From positions 272,954 to 336,953 of the forward strand of contig CM057154.1 in assembly GCA_029962745.1 (NCBI GenBank): a stretch of 64,000 nt of DNA, given 5' to 3'. Both the position numbers and the translations under genes were made by a program. The notes below the pieces were generated by a model. The model made no database searches. It had not been told where the DNA came from and worked only from the letters and a program-made list of their open reading frames with translations. This DNA comes from Echinometra lucunter (taxonomy: Eukaryota > Echinodermata > Echinoidea > Camarodonta > Echinometridae). Each line of letters begins with the position of its first letter. Position 1 is the stretch's first letter. This document shows, piece by piece, positions 24,001 through 34,511 of the stretch.

Positions 24001-26887
24001 ATAGTTTATTCCAATGATATGTACATCATGCTTTACTTTGTCAAAGAAATAGGATTAGACAGATTAGATCAATTTAGGACTGAGAGTTATAGTATCAATA
24101 TGCATCAGATAGGACTAGCCTGAAATAAATTGAACCAGGGCCTGTTTCATAAAACTTTTTATGGGTAACAACTCCTACATTTCTATGACAAATTTGCTCT
24201 CAGCCAATCAGATTTAAGGATTTCAGGAGCTTATAACAGCTATTGCAACTTGTTATTGATAACAAGCTTTATAAAACGGGACCAGATTCACCTATCACTT
24301 TATTACCAATGTGATAATCTCCCCTCATTTTTCAGTCTTACAGGTCAGTAATAAGGAAAGTTGAAGAGATGGCTCTAGTAAGGCCACTACACTCACCACA
24401 GCCAGCGCCTCTCTGTGGTTTTTGAGACTGTTATGACACTGGTAGATGCGGAACCTGACATCTAGCTCTGAGGGTAAGTTATCATCCGATTGTTGGCTGC
24501 TTTGTGTTTGACCTTTCACCTTGGACTTGTTGATCATCTTTTTCAGCTGCAACGCTTTGCGGTATGTTCCCTGAAAGATGACAGTCAGAAGTTATCTTTT
24601 TTATGTTAACAGAAACCTTTCTGGACCCAGCCAGCATCAACAGCAAATCATATAACAGTGAATCCTGTATATAAGACCACTCAAGGAAAGGGAGACAAGA
24701 AATGTGGTCTTTATGGACAGGTTTCTTTAGAACATGTCTCAATGGGAAAAACTATTCAAGGGAAACAAAAATTTTTGGTCTTTATAGACAGGTGGTCTTT
24801 CTATACAGGTGGCTGCTAAAGCAGGTTTGACTGAATATCAATGACAGATGAGAAAGAAAAATAAAAGTGCTTCAAGCTTGACTGGTAGCCCCTCCCTCTC
24901 ATTTGTTTTCTTCAGAAACTACAACCAGATTTACAGAAACTTATGCTTGTCTGTGTATGAAAATAAACAATTAGCTGATACTGTCCCAAGACTATAAACA
25001 AAAATTTCAATAAAACACTGAAAGACAATATAAAGTCTCCTCCTTTTCCGACATGCTCTGTGAAATTTTAGGTGAATTACTTCCCTAGTGCAGAAAGCAT
25101 ACTGTCTTGGATCCTTGGAAGTTGGAATTTTGACTAACAATATTGTTGGTAAACCTAGCAGTCTAAAACATGCTATGCTGAGACCAACTAATATAATGTC
25201 TTCCGGAAAACAGAGCAAAGCCAAATTTTTGGTTTGTCTCTACAAAAGTCATACCAATTAGAGTAAGACATTTGGCATGTTACCTCAGCCCTCTTGTATT
25301 CTTGTTCTTCATACAAGGCATCTGCATAATAGACCAGTAGTTGGTATCTCTCTGCCACGGTTAATAACTCGGTATTCTGCTCACTGGCTGTCTTCACTAG
25401 ATTGGCCTACAAATTGATACCAGAAAAAGACAAATGTCAGCTTCAGTGATACATTCTACAAGAGTGGAGGGCACAGGCCAAGGTTCTACTCCTGTATCAC
25501 ACCACCCCACCAGCATAAATCCACTTTGAGGAGTGGGGGTTGATCGACTTTCTTGCCCAATTTTTTTTCTGTCGAACGCACACTTAAGTATAAACACATG
25601 CCCTCACCCACCTGCACAGACCCCCCCCCTCCCCTTATACACATTTTAATTATCTTGCGAGCCAAAAATGACCACTTTTCTGGTTTTCAATTGCGATTTC
25701 AAATAGAAATTTTAAAATATGATGAGCGAGCGAAGCGAGTGAACCAAAAATAACCGCTTTTCTGGTTTTCAACCACATTTTCAAATGAAAATTTGAAAAT
25801 ATGACGAGCAAGCGAAGCCAAAAATAACCGCTTTTCTGGTTTTTAATCGCATTTTCAAATAGAAATTCTAAAATATGTTGGTTGTTTACGACAGATTAAT
25901 AAAAATTATATTTAAAGATTAATTCAAATATCATTTCTTCCTTAAAAAGTGGGGGGGGGGGGGGGGGTTTGGATATTTGTACACACCATTCCCCCCCCCC
26001 CCCCTCAAAAAAGTGGGGGGAATATATCCCCCCCATCCCCCGGGATTTACGCAAATGCACCACCCACAACCTCGTAGATGTCCAACATCATCTCCAGATC
26101 TCTTCTGACCATGGTCACTCTGAAAGATGCATAATCCCACTAGCCAGAACAAAATTGGAGTGTTCACACACAAGGTAAAAAGTGAGGTTCAAAAATCGAA
26201 GAAATACAGAAGTTAACTCAGAAAGAAAATAGTCTGTTTTGAATAGAAGAGAACAGGAAGAAAAGGAAATGAAGACAAGCATTAGTGGGGATGTCCAATG
26301 TGTGAGTGCTTCAAGAGAGTAGAGTCTAATTAAACAAAAAATATCAACAAAAAAGAAAACATTTAATTACAAAAATATATATATCTGTTAGAAAGAAGGA
26401 TCAATGGAAAGAAACATGAGAAAGAGCAATCATGAATGCTGAACACAAACCGAAAAAAACTAAAAAATTATATTAAAAATTAAGAAAAGGAAAATAGAAT
26501 TGAATTAAAAATGAAAAAAAAAAAAAACTGAACGATGATGCAACCAACTGTTTCATCACAAAGTTCACACAAAAACAAACAAACGAACGAAAAAACCAAA
26601 TAACCCCCCCCCCCACACACACACACACACAAACCATTACAACAACACAATAGAAGATCTCAGTTAGACTACTTAATAGTTGTAAAAAACTTGTAATTGT
26701 AAGAAATGAACTTTGAAGCTACACAGGCACAGTGACACTCACAAATGACAATCAAACCCATCGCAAAATGAGACGAGTGGGACTGAGTGAGGTTCATCAA
26801 AATTCAGAGCCTTACCAAAATAGACAAGTTTCCAAAGAGTCCTTCATTTCTAAGAAGTCGGACATGATCCATTAACCAAACACCCAT
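11453..26887 (-). CDS. ANAPC7: anaphase-promoting complex subunit 7, exons 1-7 (3' part missing)
   Basis: APC7 is a TPR scaffold subunit of the APC/C ubiquitin ligase. Seven exons join in one frame on the minus strand: 26887-26816, 25406-25284, 24570-24397, 23974-23859, 22072-21959, 11981-11894 and 11548-11453, total 783 nt or 261 aa. All introns are GT-AG with matching phases. Recognisable APC7 blocks in order are MDHVRLLRNEGLFGNLSIL, RYQLLVYYADALYEEQEYKRA, LPSELDVRFRIYQCHNSLK, REPKVNMALAKLYQKIGMER, YGYKEVLRQCPLALQAVLGL and SVLRENTDVLCCLAENHFMS. The vertebrate protein is about 565-600 aa, so less than half is here. The next exon should lie below 11453, but only a SINE and the gap are found. 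Intron 5 (9.98 kb) holds the BEL/Pao element in antisense; intron 1 holds a 550-bp hAT MITE. Confidence 0.9.
12420..13897 (+). repeat. 5' LTR of the BEL/Pao element
   Basis: Direct repeat of 20343-21816, starting TGTAGCGGCATGAAG and ending CTAGAAGTCACA. It includes a GA microsatellite at about 13140-13172 whose length differs from the other LTR. Internal sequence begins TAAGTTCGCGATTCCC; I could not assign the primer-binding site to a tRNA. The R/U5 boundary is not visible. Confidence 0.92.
13924..20003 (+). pseudogene. BEL/Pao gag-pol polyprotein, broken by a MITE and one stop
   Basis: The likely start is the ATG at 13924 just inside the element; an in-frame ATG at 13813 lies within the LTR. 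Gag has a coiled-coil N-terminus, a DUF1759-like region (about residues 310-450) and zinc knuckles near 549 and 585 (CDNCFRPSHMASGC). The protease has LLDEGSD near 702. The RT begins near 990 (VVGDVEAMFHQV); its YVDD lies after the interruption. RNase H (HHFCDASERGY), an H2C2-type zinc region, the integrase core (SDNGTNF, HMGGVWERIIRS) and a DUF5641-like end follow. The frame is broken at 17131 by a 137-bp insertion with 3-bp duplication (net 140 nt), and an in-frame TGA sits at 17703-17705, probably from CGA. The frames before and after agree once the insertion is allowed for, so both lesions look recent. Confidence 0.93.
17131..17267. mobile_element. 137-bp MITE inserted in the RT region of the BEL/Pao element
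   Basis: The ends form inverted repeats of about 40 bp (GGGAGCGTTTCATGA... and ...TCATGAAATACTCCC), each carrying GTTTTGTCGGTGA. CTG flanks both sides (17128-17130 and 17268-17270), consistent with a 3-bp duplication. The inside contains CTGATTGGCTGAAAGC. It moves the downstream frame by two and truncates the upstream frame at 17145. Confidence 0.85.
20004..20342 (+). other. BEL/Pao 3' untranslated region and polypurine tract
   Basis: Non-coding sequence between the end of the polyprotein and the 3' LTR. A purine-rich GGGGCCGG just before the LTR is the best candidate polypurine tract. Confidence 0.5.
20343..21816 (+). repeat. 3' LTR of the BEL/Pao element
   Basis: Direct repeat of the 5' LTR, nearly identical. 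By-eye differences include ACAGCA/ACGGCA, GTACGTG/GTACATG, ACATTTC/ACGTTTC, TTATCAT/TTACCAT and GTTGGG/GTTCGG, plus length changes in homopolymers and the GA run. It is followed by CTCTCTCTCC, part of the disrupted microsatellite target. Confidence 0.93.
22073..23858 (-). other. ANAPC7 intron 4, no gene seen
   Basis: AT-rich intron between exons 5 and 4. It holds repeated TTATTGTGCAT-like words at about 22260-22370, a TATCGATAAC palindrome near 22215, a short G/C-rich patch near 22965-23000 and a CT-rich stretch at 23258-23318. No open frame with coding character or splice context was found. Confidence 0.5.
24138..24283. mobile_element. ~146-bp MITE in ANAPC7 intron 3
   Basis: The left end is GGGCCTGTTTCATAAAAC and the right end is the inverse, TTTATAAAACGGGACC. 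TAACAA and TTGTTA words just inside continue the symmetry. The interior has AGCCAATCAGATTTAAGG, resembling the interior of the MITE at 17131-17267. The target duplication could not be defined. Confidence 0.6.
24640..24835. repeat. dispersed repeat with GTGGTCTTTATAGACAGG words in ANAPC7 intron 2
   Basis: The segment contains several related copies of GGTCTTTATRGACAGG, beginning near CCTGTATATAAGACCACTC and ending near AAAGCAGGTTTGACTG. The pattern suggests a short non-autonomous element or a small tandem array. Class unknown. Confidence 0.4.
25508..26057 (-). mobile_element. 550-bp hAT-type MITE in ANAPC7 intron 1
   Basis: The inverted ends are CACCAGCATAAATCC and GGGATTTACGCAAATG, and a perfect 8-bp duplication CACCACCC flanks both sides (25500-25507 and 26058-26065). 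The interior has poly-C/poly-G tracts and two or three internal repeats with AATAACCGCTTTTCTGG. A second copy of the same family lies in opposite orientation at 62531-63078. Confidence 0.85.
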
Positions 26888-27007
26888 TTTCAATTTCTTC
26901 TCTGTACTTTAGGAAATCTGAAACAAAAGGCCCCAAAACACTAAAGCAAACGAAATGAATGGTGCTCTCTTGACTGTTAGTGTTACTGTTAGCGCTCCTT
27001 GAAACTG

Positions 27008-27035
27008 GCGACCAATAAGCCCGCGACCAATAAGA
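27008..27035 (-). promoter_or_regulatory. paired CCAAT boxes upstream of ANAPC7
   Basis: Two ACCAATAAG motifs, with CCAAT at 27012-27016 and 27027-27031, lie about 125-145 bp upstream of the ANAPC7 ATG (26887). A 15-bp-spaced CCAAT pair without a TATA box fits a housekeeping promoter bound by NF-Y. The boxes end about 130 bp from satellite 2. Confidence 0.5.
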
Positions 27036-27164
27036 GGAAAATTAGCGGACCATTCTAAGAGGTATGGTGTCGCCAAAAGAACAAACAAACAAAAGAAAAG
27101 TACAATTGCGTTTAGAAAGAGTAAAATTGCTATTCTTCGTAGAATAATGGCTTTGAAAGTATCT

Positions 27165-30100
27165 TCTGACAGTTCAACCGAATTTTTTTGTCTGGACCTT
27201 ACTGTTGCAAATTTACTTCAGGGGTCAAACCGGCAAAATACACCGATTTCGCACAATGTTCGATGATTCTTAGCTTCTAATGACACTCGTTTTTATGTTC
27301 AAGGGCTTTGAAAAGTATCGTATGACATTTTAACTAAATAATGACATACATGAGGTAAAAGCTGAAGAGTTGCTCTTTACTCTCATATAGGTGGCATGCC
27401 GAAAGTTTTTGTCTGGACCTTACTGTTGCAAATTGATTTCAGGGGTCAAACCGGCAAAATTCATCGATTTCGCACAATGTTCAATGAGTCATAATACCCG
27501 AAAATCACAAAAGTCGTTTTTATGTTCAAGGGCTTTGAAAAGTATCGTATGACATTTTAACTAAATAATGACTTACATGAGGTAAAAGCTGAAGAGTTGC
27601 TCTTTACTCTCATATAGGTGGCATGCCGAAAGTTTTTGTCTGGACCTTACTGTTGCAAATTGATTTCAGGGGTCAAACCGGCAAAATTCATCGATTTCGC
27701 ACAATGTTCGCTGATTCTTAGCTTCCAATGACAGAATTCGTTTTTATGTTCAAGGGCTTTGAAAAGTATCGTATGACATTTTAACTAAATAATGACATAC
27801 ATGAGGTAAAAGCTGAAGAGTTGTTCTTTACTCTCATATAGGTGGCATGCCGAAAGTTTTTGTCTGGACCTTACTGTTGCAAATTGATTTCAGGGGTCAA
27901 ACCGGCAAAATTCATCGATTTCGCACAATGTTCGCTGATTCTTAGATTCTAATGACAGAATTCGTTTTTATGTTCAAGGGCTTTGAAAAGTATCGTATGA
28001 CATTTTAACTAAATAATGACTTACATGAGGTAAAAGCTGAAGCGTTGCTCTTTACTCTCATATAGGTGGCATGCCGAAAGTTTTTGTCTGGACCTTATTG
28101 TTGCAAATTGATTTCGGGGGGTCAAACCGGCAAAATACACCGATTTCGCACAATGTTCGCTGATTCTCAGCTTCCAATGACAGAATTCGTTTTTATGTTC
28201 AAGGGCTTTGAAAAGTATCGTATGACATTTTAACTAAATAATGACTTACATGAGTTAAAAGCTGAAGAGTTGCTCTTTACTCTCATATAGGTGGCATGCC
28301 GAAAGTTTTTGTCTGGACCTTACTGTTGCAAATTGATTTCAGGGGTCAAACCGGCAAAATTCATCGATTTCGCACAATGTTCGCTGATTCTTAGATTCTA
28401 ATGACAGAATTCGTTTTTATGTTCAAGGGCTTTGAAAAGTATCGTATGACATTTTAACTAAATAATGACTTACATGAGGTAAAAGCTGAAGAGTTGCTCT
28501 TTACTCTCATATAGGTGGCATGCCGAAAGTTTTTGTCTGGACCTTACTGTTGCAAATTGATTTCAGGGGTCAAACCGGCAAAATTCATCGATTTCGCACA
28601 ATGTTCGCTGATTCTTAGATTCTAATGACAGAATTCGTTTTTATGTTCAAGGGCTTTGAAAAGTATCGTATGACATTTTAACTAAATAATGACTTACATG
28701 AGGTAAAAGCTGAAGAGTTGCTCTTTACTCTCATATAGGTGGCATGCCGAAAGTTTTTGTCTGGACCTTACTGTTGCAAATTGATTTCAGGGGTCAAACC
28801 GGCAAAATTCATCGATTTCGCACAATGTTCAATGAGTCATAATACCCGAAATAGACAAAAGTCGTTTTTATGTTCAAGGGCTTTGAAAAGTATCGTATGA
28901 CATTTTAACTAAATAATGACTTACATGAGTTCAAAGCTGAAGCGTTGCTCTTTACTCTCATATAGGTGGCATGCCGAAAGTTTTTGTCTGGACCTTACTG
29001 TTGCAAATTGATTTCAGGGGGTCAAACCGGCAAATACACCGATTTCGCACAATGTTCGCTGATTCTTAGCTTCTAATGACAGAATTCGTTTTTATGTTCA
29101 AGGGCTTTGAAAAGTATCGTATGACATCTTAACTAAATAATGACTTACATGACGTAAAAGCTGAAGAGTTGCTCTTTACTCTCATATAGATGGCATGCCG
29201 AAAGTTTTTGTCTGGACCTTACTGTTGCAAATTAATTTGAGGGGTCAAACCGGCAAAATACACCGATTCCGCACCATGTTCGCTGATTCTTAGCTTCAAA
29301 TGACAGAATTCGTTTTTATGTTCAAGGGCTTTGAAAAGTATCGTATGACATTTTAACTAAATAATGATTTACATGACGTAAAAGCTGAAGATTTGCTCTT
29401 TACTCTCATATAGATGGCATGCCGAAAGTTTTTGTCTGGACCTTACTGTTGCAAATTGATTTCAGGGGGTCAAACCGGCAAATACACCGATTTCGCACAA
29501 TGTTCGCTGATTCTTAGCTTCTAATGACAGAATTCGTTTTTATGTTCAAGGGCTTTGAAAAGTATCGTATGACATCTTAACTAAATAATGACTTACATGA
29601 CGTAAAAGCTGAAGAGTTGCTCTTTACTCTCATATAGGTGGCATGCCGAAAGTTTATGTCTGGACCTTACTGTTGCAAATTAATTTGAGGGGTCAAACCG
29701 GCAAAATACACCGATTCCGCACCATGTTCGCTGATTCTTAGCTTCAAATGACAGAATTCGTTTTTATGTTCAAGGGCTTTGAAAAGTATCGTATGACATT
29801 TTAACTAAATAATGACATACATGACGTAAAAGCTGAAGAGTTGCTCTTTACTCTCATATAGATGGCATGCCGAAAGTTTTTGTCTGGACCTTACTGTTGC
29901 AAATTGATTTCAGGGGGTCAAACCGGCAAATACACCGATTTCGCACAATGTTCGCTGATTCTTAGCTTCTAATGACAGAATTCGTTTTTATGTTCAAGGG
30001 CTTTGAAAAGTATCGTATGACATCTTAACTAAATAATGACTTACATGACGTAAAAGCTGAAGAGTTGCTCTTTACTCTCATATAGGTGGCATGCCGAAAG

Positions 30101-30310
30101 TTTATGTCTGGACCTTACTGTTGCAAATTAATTTGAGGGGTCAAACCGGCAAAATACACCGATTCCGCACCATGTTCGCTGATTCTTAGCTTCAAATGAC
30201 AGAATTCGTTTTTATGTTCAAGGGCTTTGAAAAGTATCGTATGACATTTTAACTAAATAATGACATACATGACGTAAAAGCTGAAGAGTTGCTCTTTACT
30301 CTCATATAGA
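27165..30310. repeat. satellite 2: 14 tandem copies of a ~224-bp unit
   Basis: The landmark TCTGGACCTTACTGTTGC recurs at 27191, 27412, 27639, 27863, 28087, 28312, 28536, 28760, 28987, 29211, 29435, 29659, 29883 and 30107, so period is about 224 bp. The unit contains GGGGTCAAACCGGCAAAA, TTCAAGGGCTTTGAAAAGTA and CTCATATAGGTGGCATGCCG. From about 28987, two unit types alternate (TTTCAGGGGGTC with CACAATG, and TTTGAGGGGTC with CACCATG), making a 448-bp dimer. No long open frame. It starts just upstream of the ANAPC7 promoter and ends next to arm B. Confidence 0.95.
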
Positions 30311-30701
30311 GGTCATTATCCGCAACAAAGCTAATTATAAGGACGATCCACACGCACGTGTTGTTGTTTACCTTTTTGCAGCCTGAGCATGCAGCAGCAT
30401 GCATGACAGCGCAATTTTACAGATTCTGGAAAAAGGTCTGTAGCATGCATGCAGTAGAGCAATTACGATGGGGTGTGTGTAGGTGTGTGGAAGGGGAGGG
30501 GGGGGGGGGGGGGAGGGGAGAGATGGGATCCCAGTCCACAGAGCTCAGAGCTGGAGACTGTCGACACGAAACTTGGTTAAGGGCAGGGGCGCCGCTCGAG
30601 AGGGGGGGGGGGCGACCGCCCCTTATGATTTTTCAAGTGATTGAAAAAAATAATAATAAAGAGGAGAAAAAAAAAGAAAAAGAGGAAGAGGAAGAAAGAA
30701 G

Positions 30702-31958
30702 CACTGGCGTACTGGAGGGGGGGGGGGGGGGTTGGGGGGGCGCCCGCCCCCCCCCAAATAAATTTCAACCATGGTTTATTTTCAATTAACACATGGCGTG
30801 TTATCACACGAATTTCATTACTTCTCCCTAGACTCCCTTTCTACTGTTAAGTAACGCATTCACAATTTTCCAAATAGCATGCATAGCAAGGCTGAAAACA
30901 CGCATAATATCAATACTAATGTGTTTTATGATATAACACTTGGTTTTATCTGTTTATCTGACAATGGATTCAAACTTCGATAATGAATATTCTTAGATTT
31001 ACCAAATCTAGACACGGGCTTTAAGTTTACAGCCCCAAATAGTGTTCTTTTACAGAGTTGCAAACCATCAATACGGCAAAAAACTCCTTTACCATGGGAG
31101 TGCACTTGCGTAGCCAGGGGGGGGGGGGGCGGTGGGGGCGGTCACCCCTCCAAAACACCAACAAAAAAGAAAGAAAAAGTAGAAGGAAAAAAAAAGCAGA
31201 AGCGAGAAAAGAAAAATGGTAAGAGAACGTAAGAAGAGCGGGAGCAGACAAGGAACAATTCAAAGAAACGTCGGAGCTTCCGCCCTGAACCCTCCCCCCT
31301 AGGGAGCGCGCTTCGCTCGCTCACAACCGCCCCACTTAAATGAAATCCTAGCTACGCCACTGTGGGAGTGAAACCCTGGTACCCCCACCGCATCACACCC
31401 TCTCCATGCTCGTCCTTTTTATTTCATGGTGTCTTTGTCTGTATTATTATCATAAGTAATAAAGTATTTTGTGTAACGCTGGCATTTGTTTGAAACTTAA
31501 GAAGATTATTTGGGCTGCATGTTTTCATAATCATGTTTCCAAGTTCATGAAAAAATATCCTTTTCCGGTCGGTAGATTCATGACACGTTTATCCAGAACA
31601 GTACATGTCATCAAACATGTCATCAAACGTCGGAGCTTCCGCGCTTCACGCGGGAGGGGGGAAACTCCCCCCTCCCTGCACCCTCCCCCCTAGGGAGCGC
31701 GCTCATTAAGTGATTCACACGCTTCGCGTGCTCACTACCGCCCCACTAAAATGAAATCCTTTTGTTGGAAATGAGAGAAAATAAAAATTGAACTGAACTG
31801 AAGTTGGAATTTAAGTCGAAAAAATGAAAAAGCTCCGTATCGTGAAGGGGGGGGGGGGGGGGTTACCCCGGCTCGGTCGCTACACTCCCTCAGGGTTGGT
31901 CGCTTCGCTCCTTGCAAAGATTGAGCCCCCCCAAATATTTTGGCTCATTACGCCACTG
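30702..31958. mobile_element. 1257-bp hAT-type element nested in the arm B MITE
   Basis: The inverted ends are CACTGGCGTA and TACGCCACTG, flanked by a perfect 8-bp duplication GAAAGAAG (30694-30701 and 31959-31966). It is absent from arm A, so it inserted after the duplication, or was precisely lost from A. The interior has no transposase frame; it contains G/C runs, a further nested MITE and a partly repeated CGTCGGAGCTTCCGC segment (about 31270 and 31630). Confidence 0.85.
31103..31362. mobile_element. 260-bp hAT-type MITE, innermost of three nested elements
   Basis: The ends are CACTTGCGTAGCCAGG and CCTAGCTACGCCACTG, with a perfect 8-bp duplication TGGGAGTG at 31095-31102 and 31363-31370. 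The right end has GGAGCGCGCTTCGCTCGC. It lies inside 30702-31958, so it is the youngest of the three. Confidence 0.85.
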
Positions 31959-33383
31959 GAAAGAAGAGTATGGGAAGAGAGGAGGCTGGGTCACGCAACT
32001 ATATAATACCCCTATTTTATCATTTAAAACGTGACTAAGTTTACATATGGGTCGCTCTTGTCCCCAGTGCCCCCTCAATACCCCGGCGCCGCCCCTGGTT
32101 AAGGGCACGGCCTGTTAATTGTCAGAATGATTACATAGCATGTGAAACACTTAATGAAATGCTGCAATGTATAAAGCGTAAAATGAAGAGAATGAAAATG
32201 CACCCATTGATAACTTCAACAGTCTTCATCTTGGTGGTCATGAAATATTCAGACTAATTTTTTCCACTGCCCGTTAAATATCCCGGAGAGGCAGACCCCT
32301 TTTCTCCTCGTTGCATGCATTCCTGGCTTATGGCTTTTAAAACGACACTCGATCAGCCCCCCTCTGGCCCCCCGTGTCTACCGCGGCCCCCACCTCTCGC
32401 TCCCCTCTTGTCGTTGACTCACTTAGGTCAATCTTTGTACGAGCTCTCTTATGATTCTCTCTTTGCTTTTCTTACTCCCTCGCCGTCTCCACATTTCTTC
32501 ACCGCACCTATGTCATTAATACCCCTCTCTTCCTACCCCCCTCTCTCTTTCATTATCTTAGTTTTACATGCATTAGTGAAAGCCACAAGCCTCTTCGCTT
32601 CAGTTTTGTTAAACAGTTAGTTCGGTTATTTCTAATGTACGTGATATGTTCACAATTTTGCTTTCCCAAACTTCCTGCTAACAAAATACAGTTATACAAG
32701 TTTGTTAAGGAAATGAATACATGTTTTATTTTCTTAGACGCAATTATAGTGAACATCGGATAGAAAGACAACTTGTAGGATTCGGAGAAACATACAAAGA
32801 TATTAGGACTATCACAACTTTCACACAAGCAAAGACATTGATTGGAAACATTAGTTACAGTATTTGATAATTATATATACTGACACGTATAAGGTAAATA
32901 AGCGGTAAAATAACATAACTTAATATATGCAGCTAGAAATTATTTTCATAGCAGTAGGTATTAAGAGAGGTGGAGGATGTAAAATATCAATAAATAAAAT
33001 AAAGATTACCCCAACAATACTGCAACAGAAATTAAAAACTGTTTACTGACTTGCAATACATGCACGCACTGTGAAACAAGCACCTATGAAGGCAAAAATA
33101 TTGGTACACTGTAGTTAAAGGTTTCCGTCTTTTCGTGTTTTCCCCTGATGTATCACTTTTTAAAAAGATTGTTGTTTATACGTTCAAAATATGGAAAGAA
33201 AAAAAAATGCTTCAATAGAATAAAGACATGATCACATGGAAGGGGGGGGGGTAGACTATGGCCGTTTACCCTTTTAAAAATAGATACAAAGAGTGTCTTA
33301 AATAAGGTATTGATAAATGAATAAATTAATCATCTCTGAAGTGCAGCGAATGACCTGTGATGACCTTCTACATGACAATGACC

Positions 33384-34480
33384 TTAGTCGGATGTTTCAC
33401 TGGACTCAGCAGACGCCGACGCAGAGGCAGAGGCGGAGGCAGAACGTCTGAAACGAGCTGTATGGAAAAAGAAGTTTATAGGCTGGACATCAATAACAAT
33501 TTGGCATGATTATGAAATGCTTCAACATTAACCATTACTTTTTAGTACATTATGAATATAATTGGTGGAGATTCAAGAGGACTGGTCACGAGGGGTGGTA
33601 TTGTTTCCTTCAAATTATATTTCATGACCTGCAAAAGTATTAAGCCCAAACATAAACACCGGTAGGTATCTTCTAAAGTTTCCACTGGTTACTATTATGA
33701 CCGAGGGTCAAAAGTAGGGGTGGGGGTATGACTGAGAAAATCTTATGTGCAGAAAGCGGGCTATTTAACGTATACTGGCTTACCCGAAGCGGTGCAGGTG
33801 ACAACTCGAGCGCAAATTGTTTCCAAGATATCACAAGCACTGGCAACGTTCTGTTCACCCTCCTCCACAAAGCACATCTGTTTATTCTCGGCCAAGTTCA
33901 ACAAGGCCTGCTCCTCAGCAGTCAACTGTGATGTGTTTTCGATGAATTTCTCACAGCCGTTCAATTGTGTGCTGTATTTTTCACAGAGGGCTTGGAACTC
34001 CAAAGTTCGATCAATTTGGGCTGTCGAAAGAGTGAACAGTAAAACCATATCAAATAAATTTTGTAAATGTTTAAAGTGGAAACATCAATGAATTTTCATT
34101 ATAGGCCTAAGCAGAACGCCACATAAACATAAACATGATAAATAGTCATACTCATAGCCTTATTTTCATTTGACAGATCGTAAGCCCACTTTCCCATGCA
34201 GACAACAAACTCCTGGGATAACTATCCGTTCAACTATATACTTCTTGACCCCTTAGAGGCTCTCATTACCCACGCGCGGACTCTGTCTTGAAAGTGAGAG
34301 GGGGGGGGGGGCACAGAAATTTTCAGACGTGTTTCCTTTATACCGGGCTTTATACACCTCCCCATTCGCTGATAAGCAAACAAACAACAACAACAAACAA
34401 GAAAAAAAAAACTTTCAGGTCTCTCTTTTCTGACCTAAAGGATCCTCTTTTGGGACCACCCAAAAATTGTGTGTGTGTGT

Positions 34481-34511
<31 letters not shown>

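Larger units (their letters stand above)
30584..32097. mobile_element. hAT-type MITE, arm B, outermost of three nested elements
   Basis: It starts CAGGGGCGCCGC and ends GGCGCCGCCCCTG, with a perfect 8-bp duplication GTTAAGGG at 30576-30583 and 32098-32105. Without the nested element it is about 250 bp, like its arm A counterpart (4780-5015). Presence in both arms means it inserted before the duplication. Confidence 0.85.
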
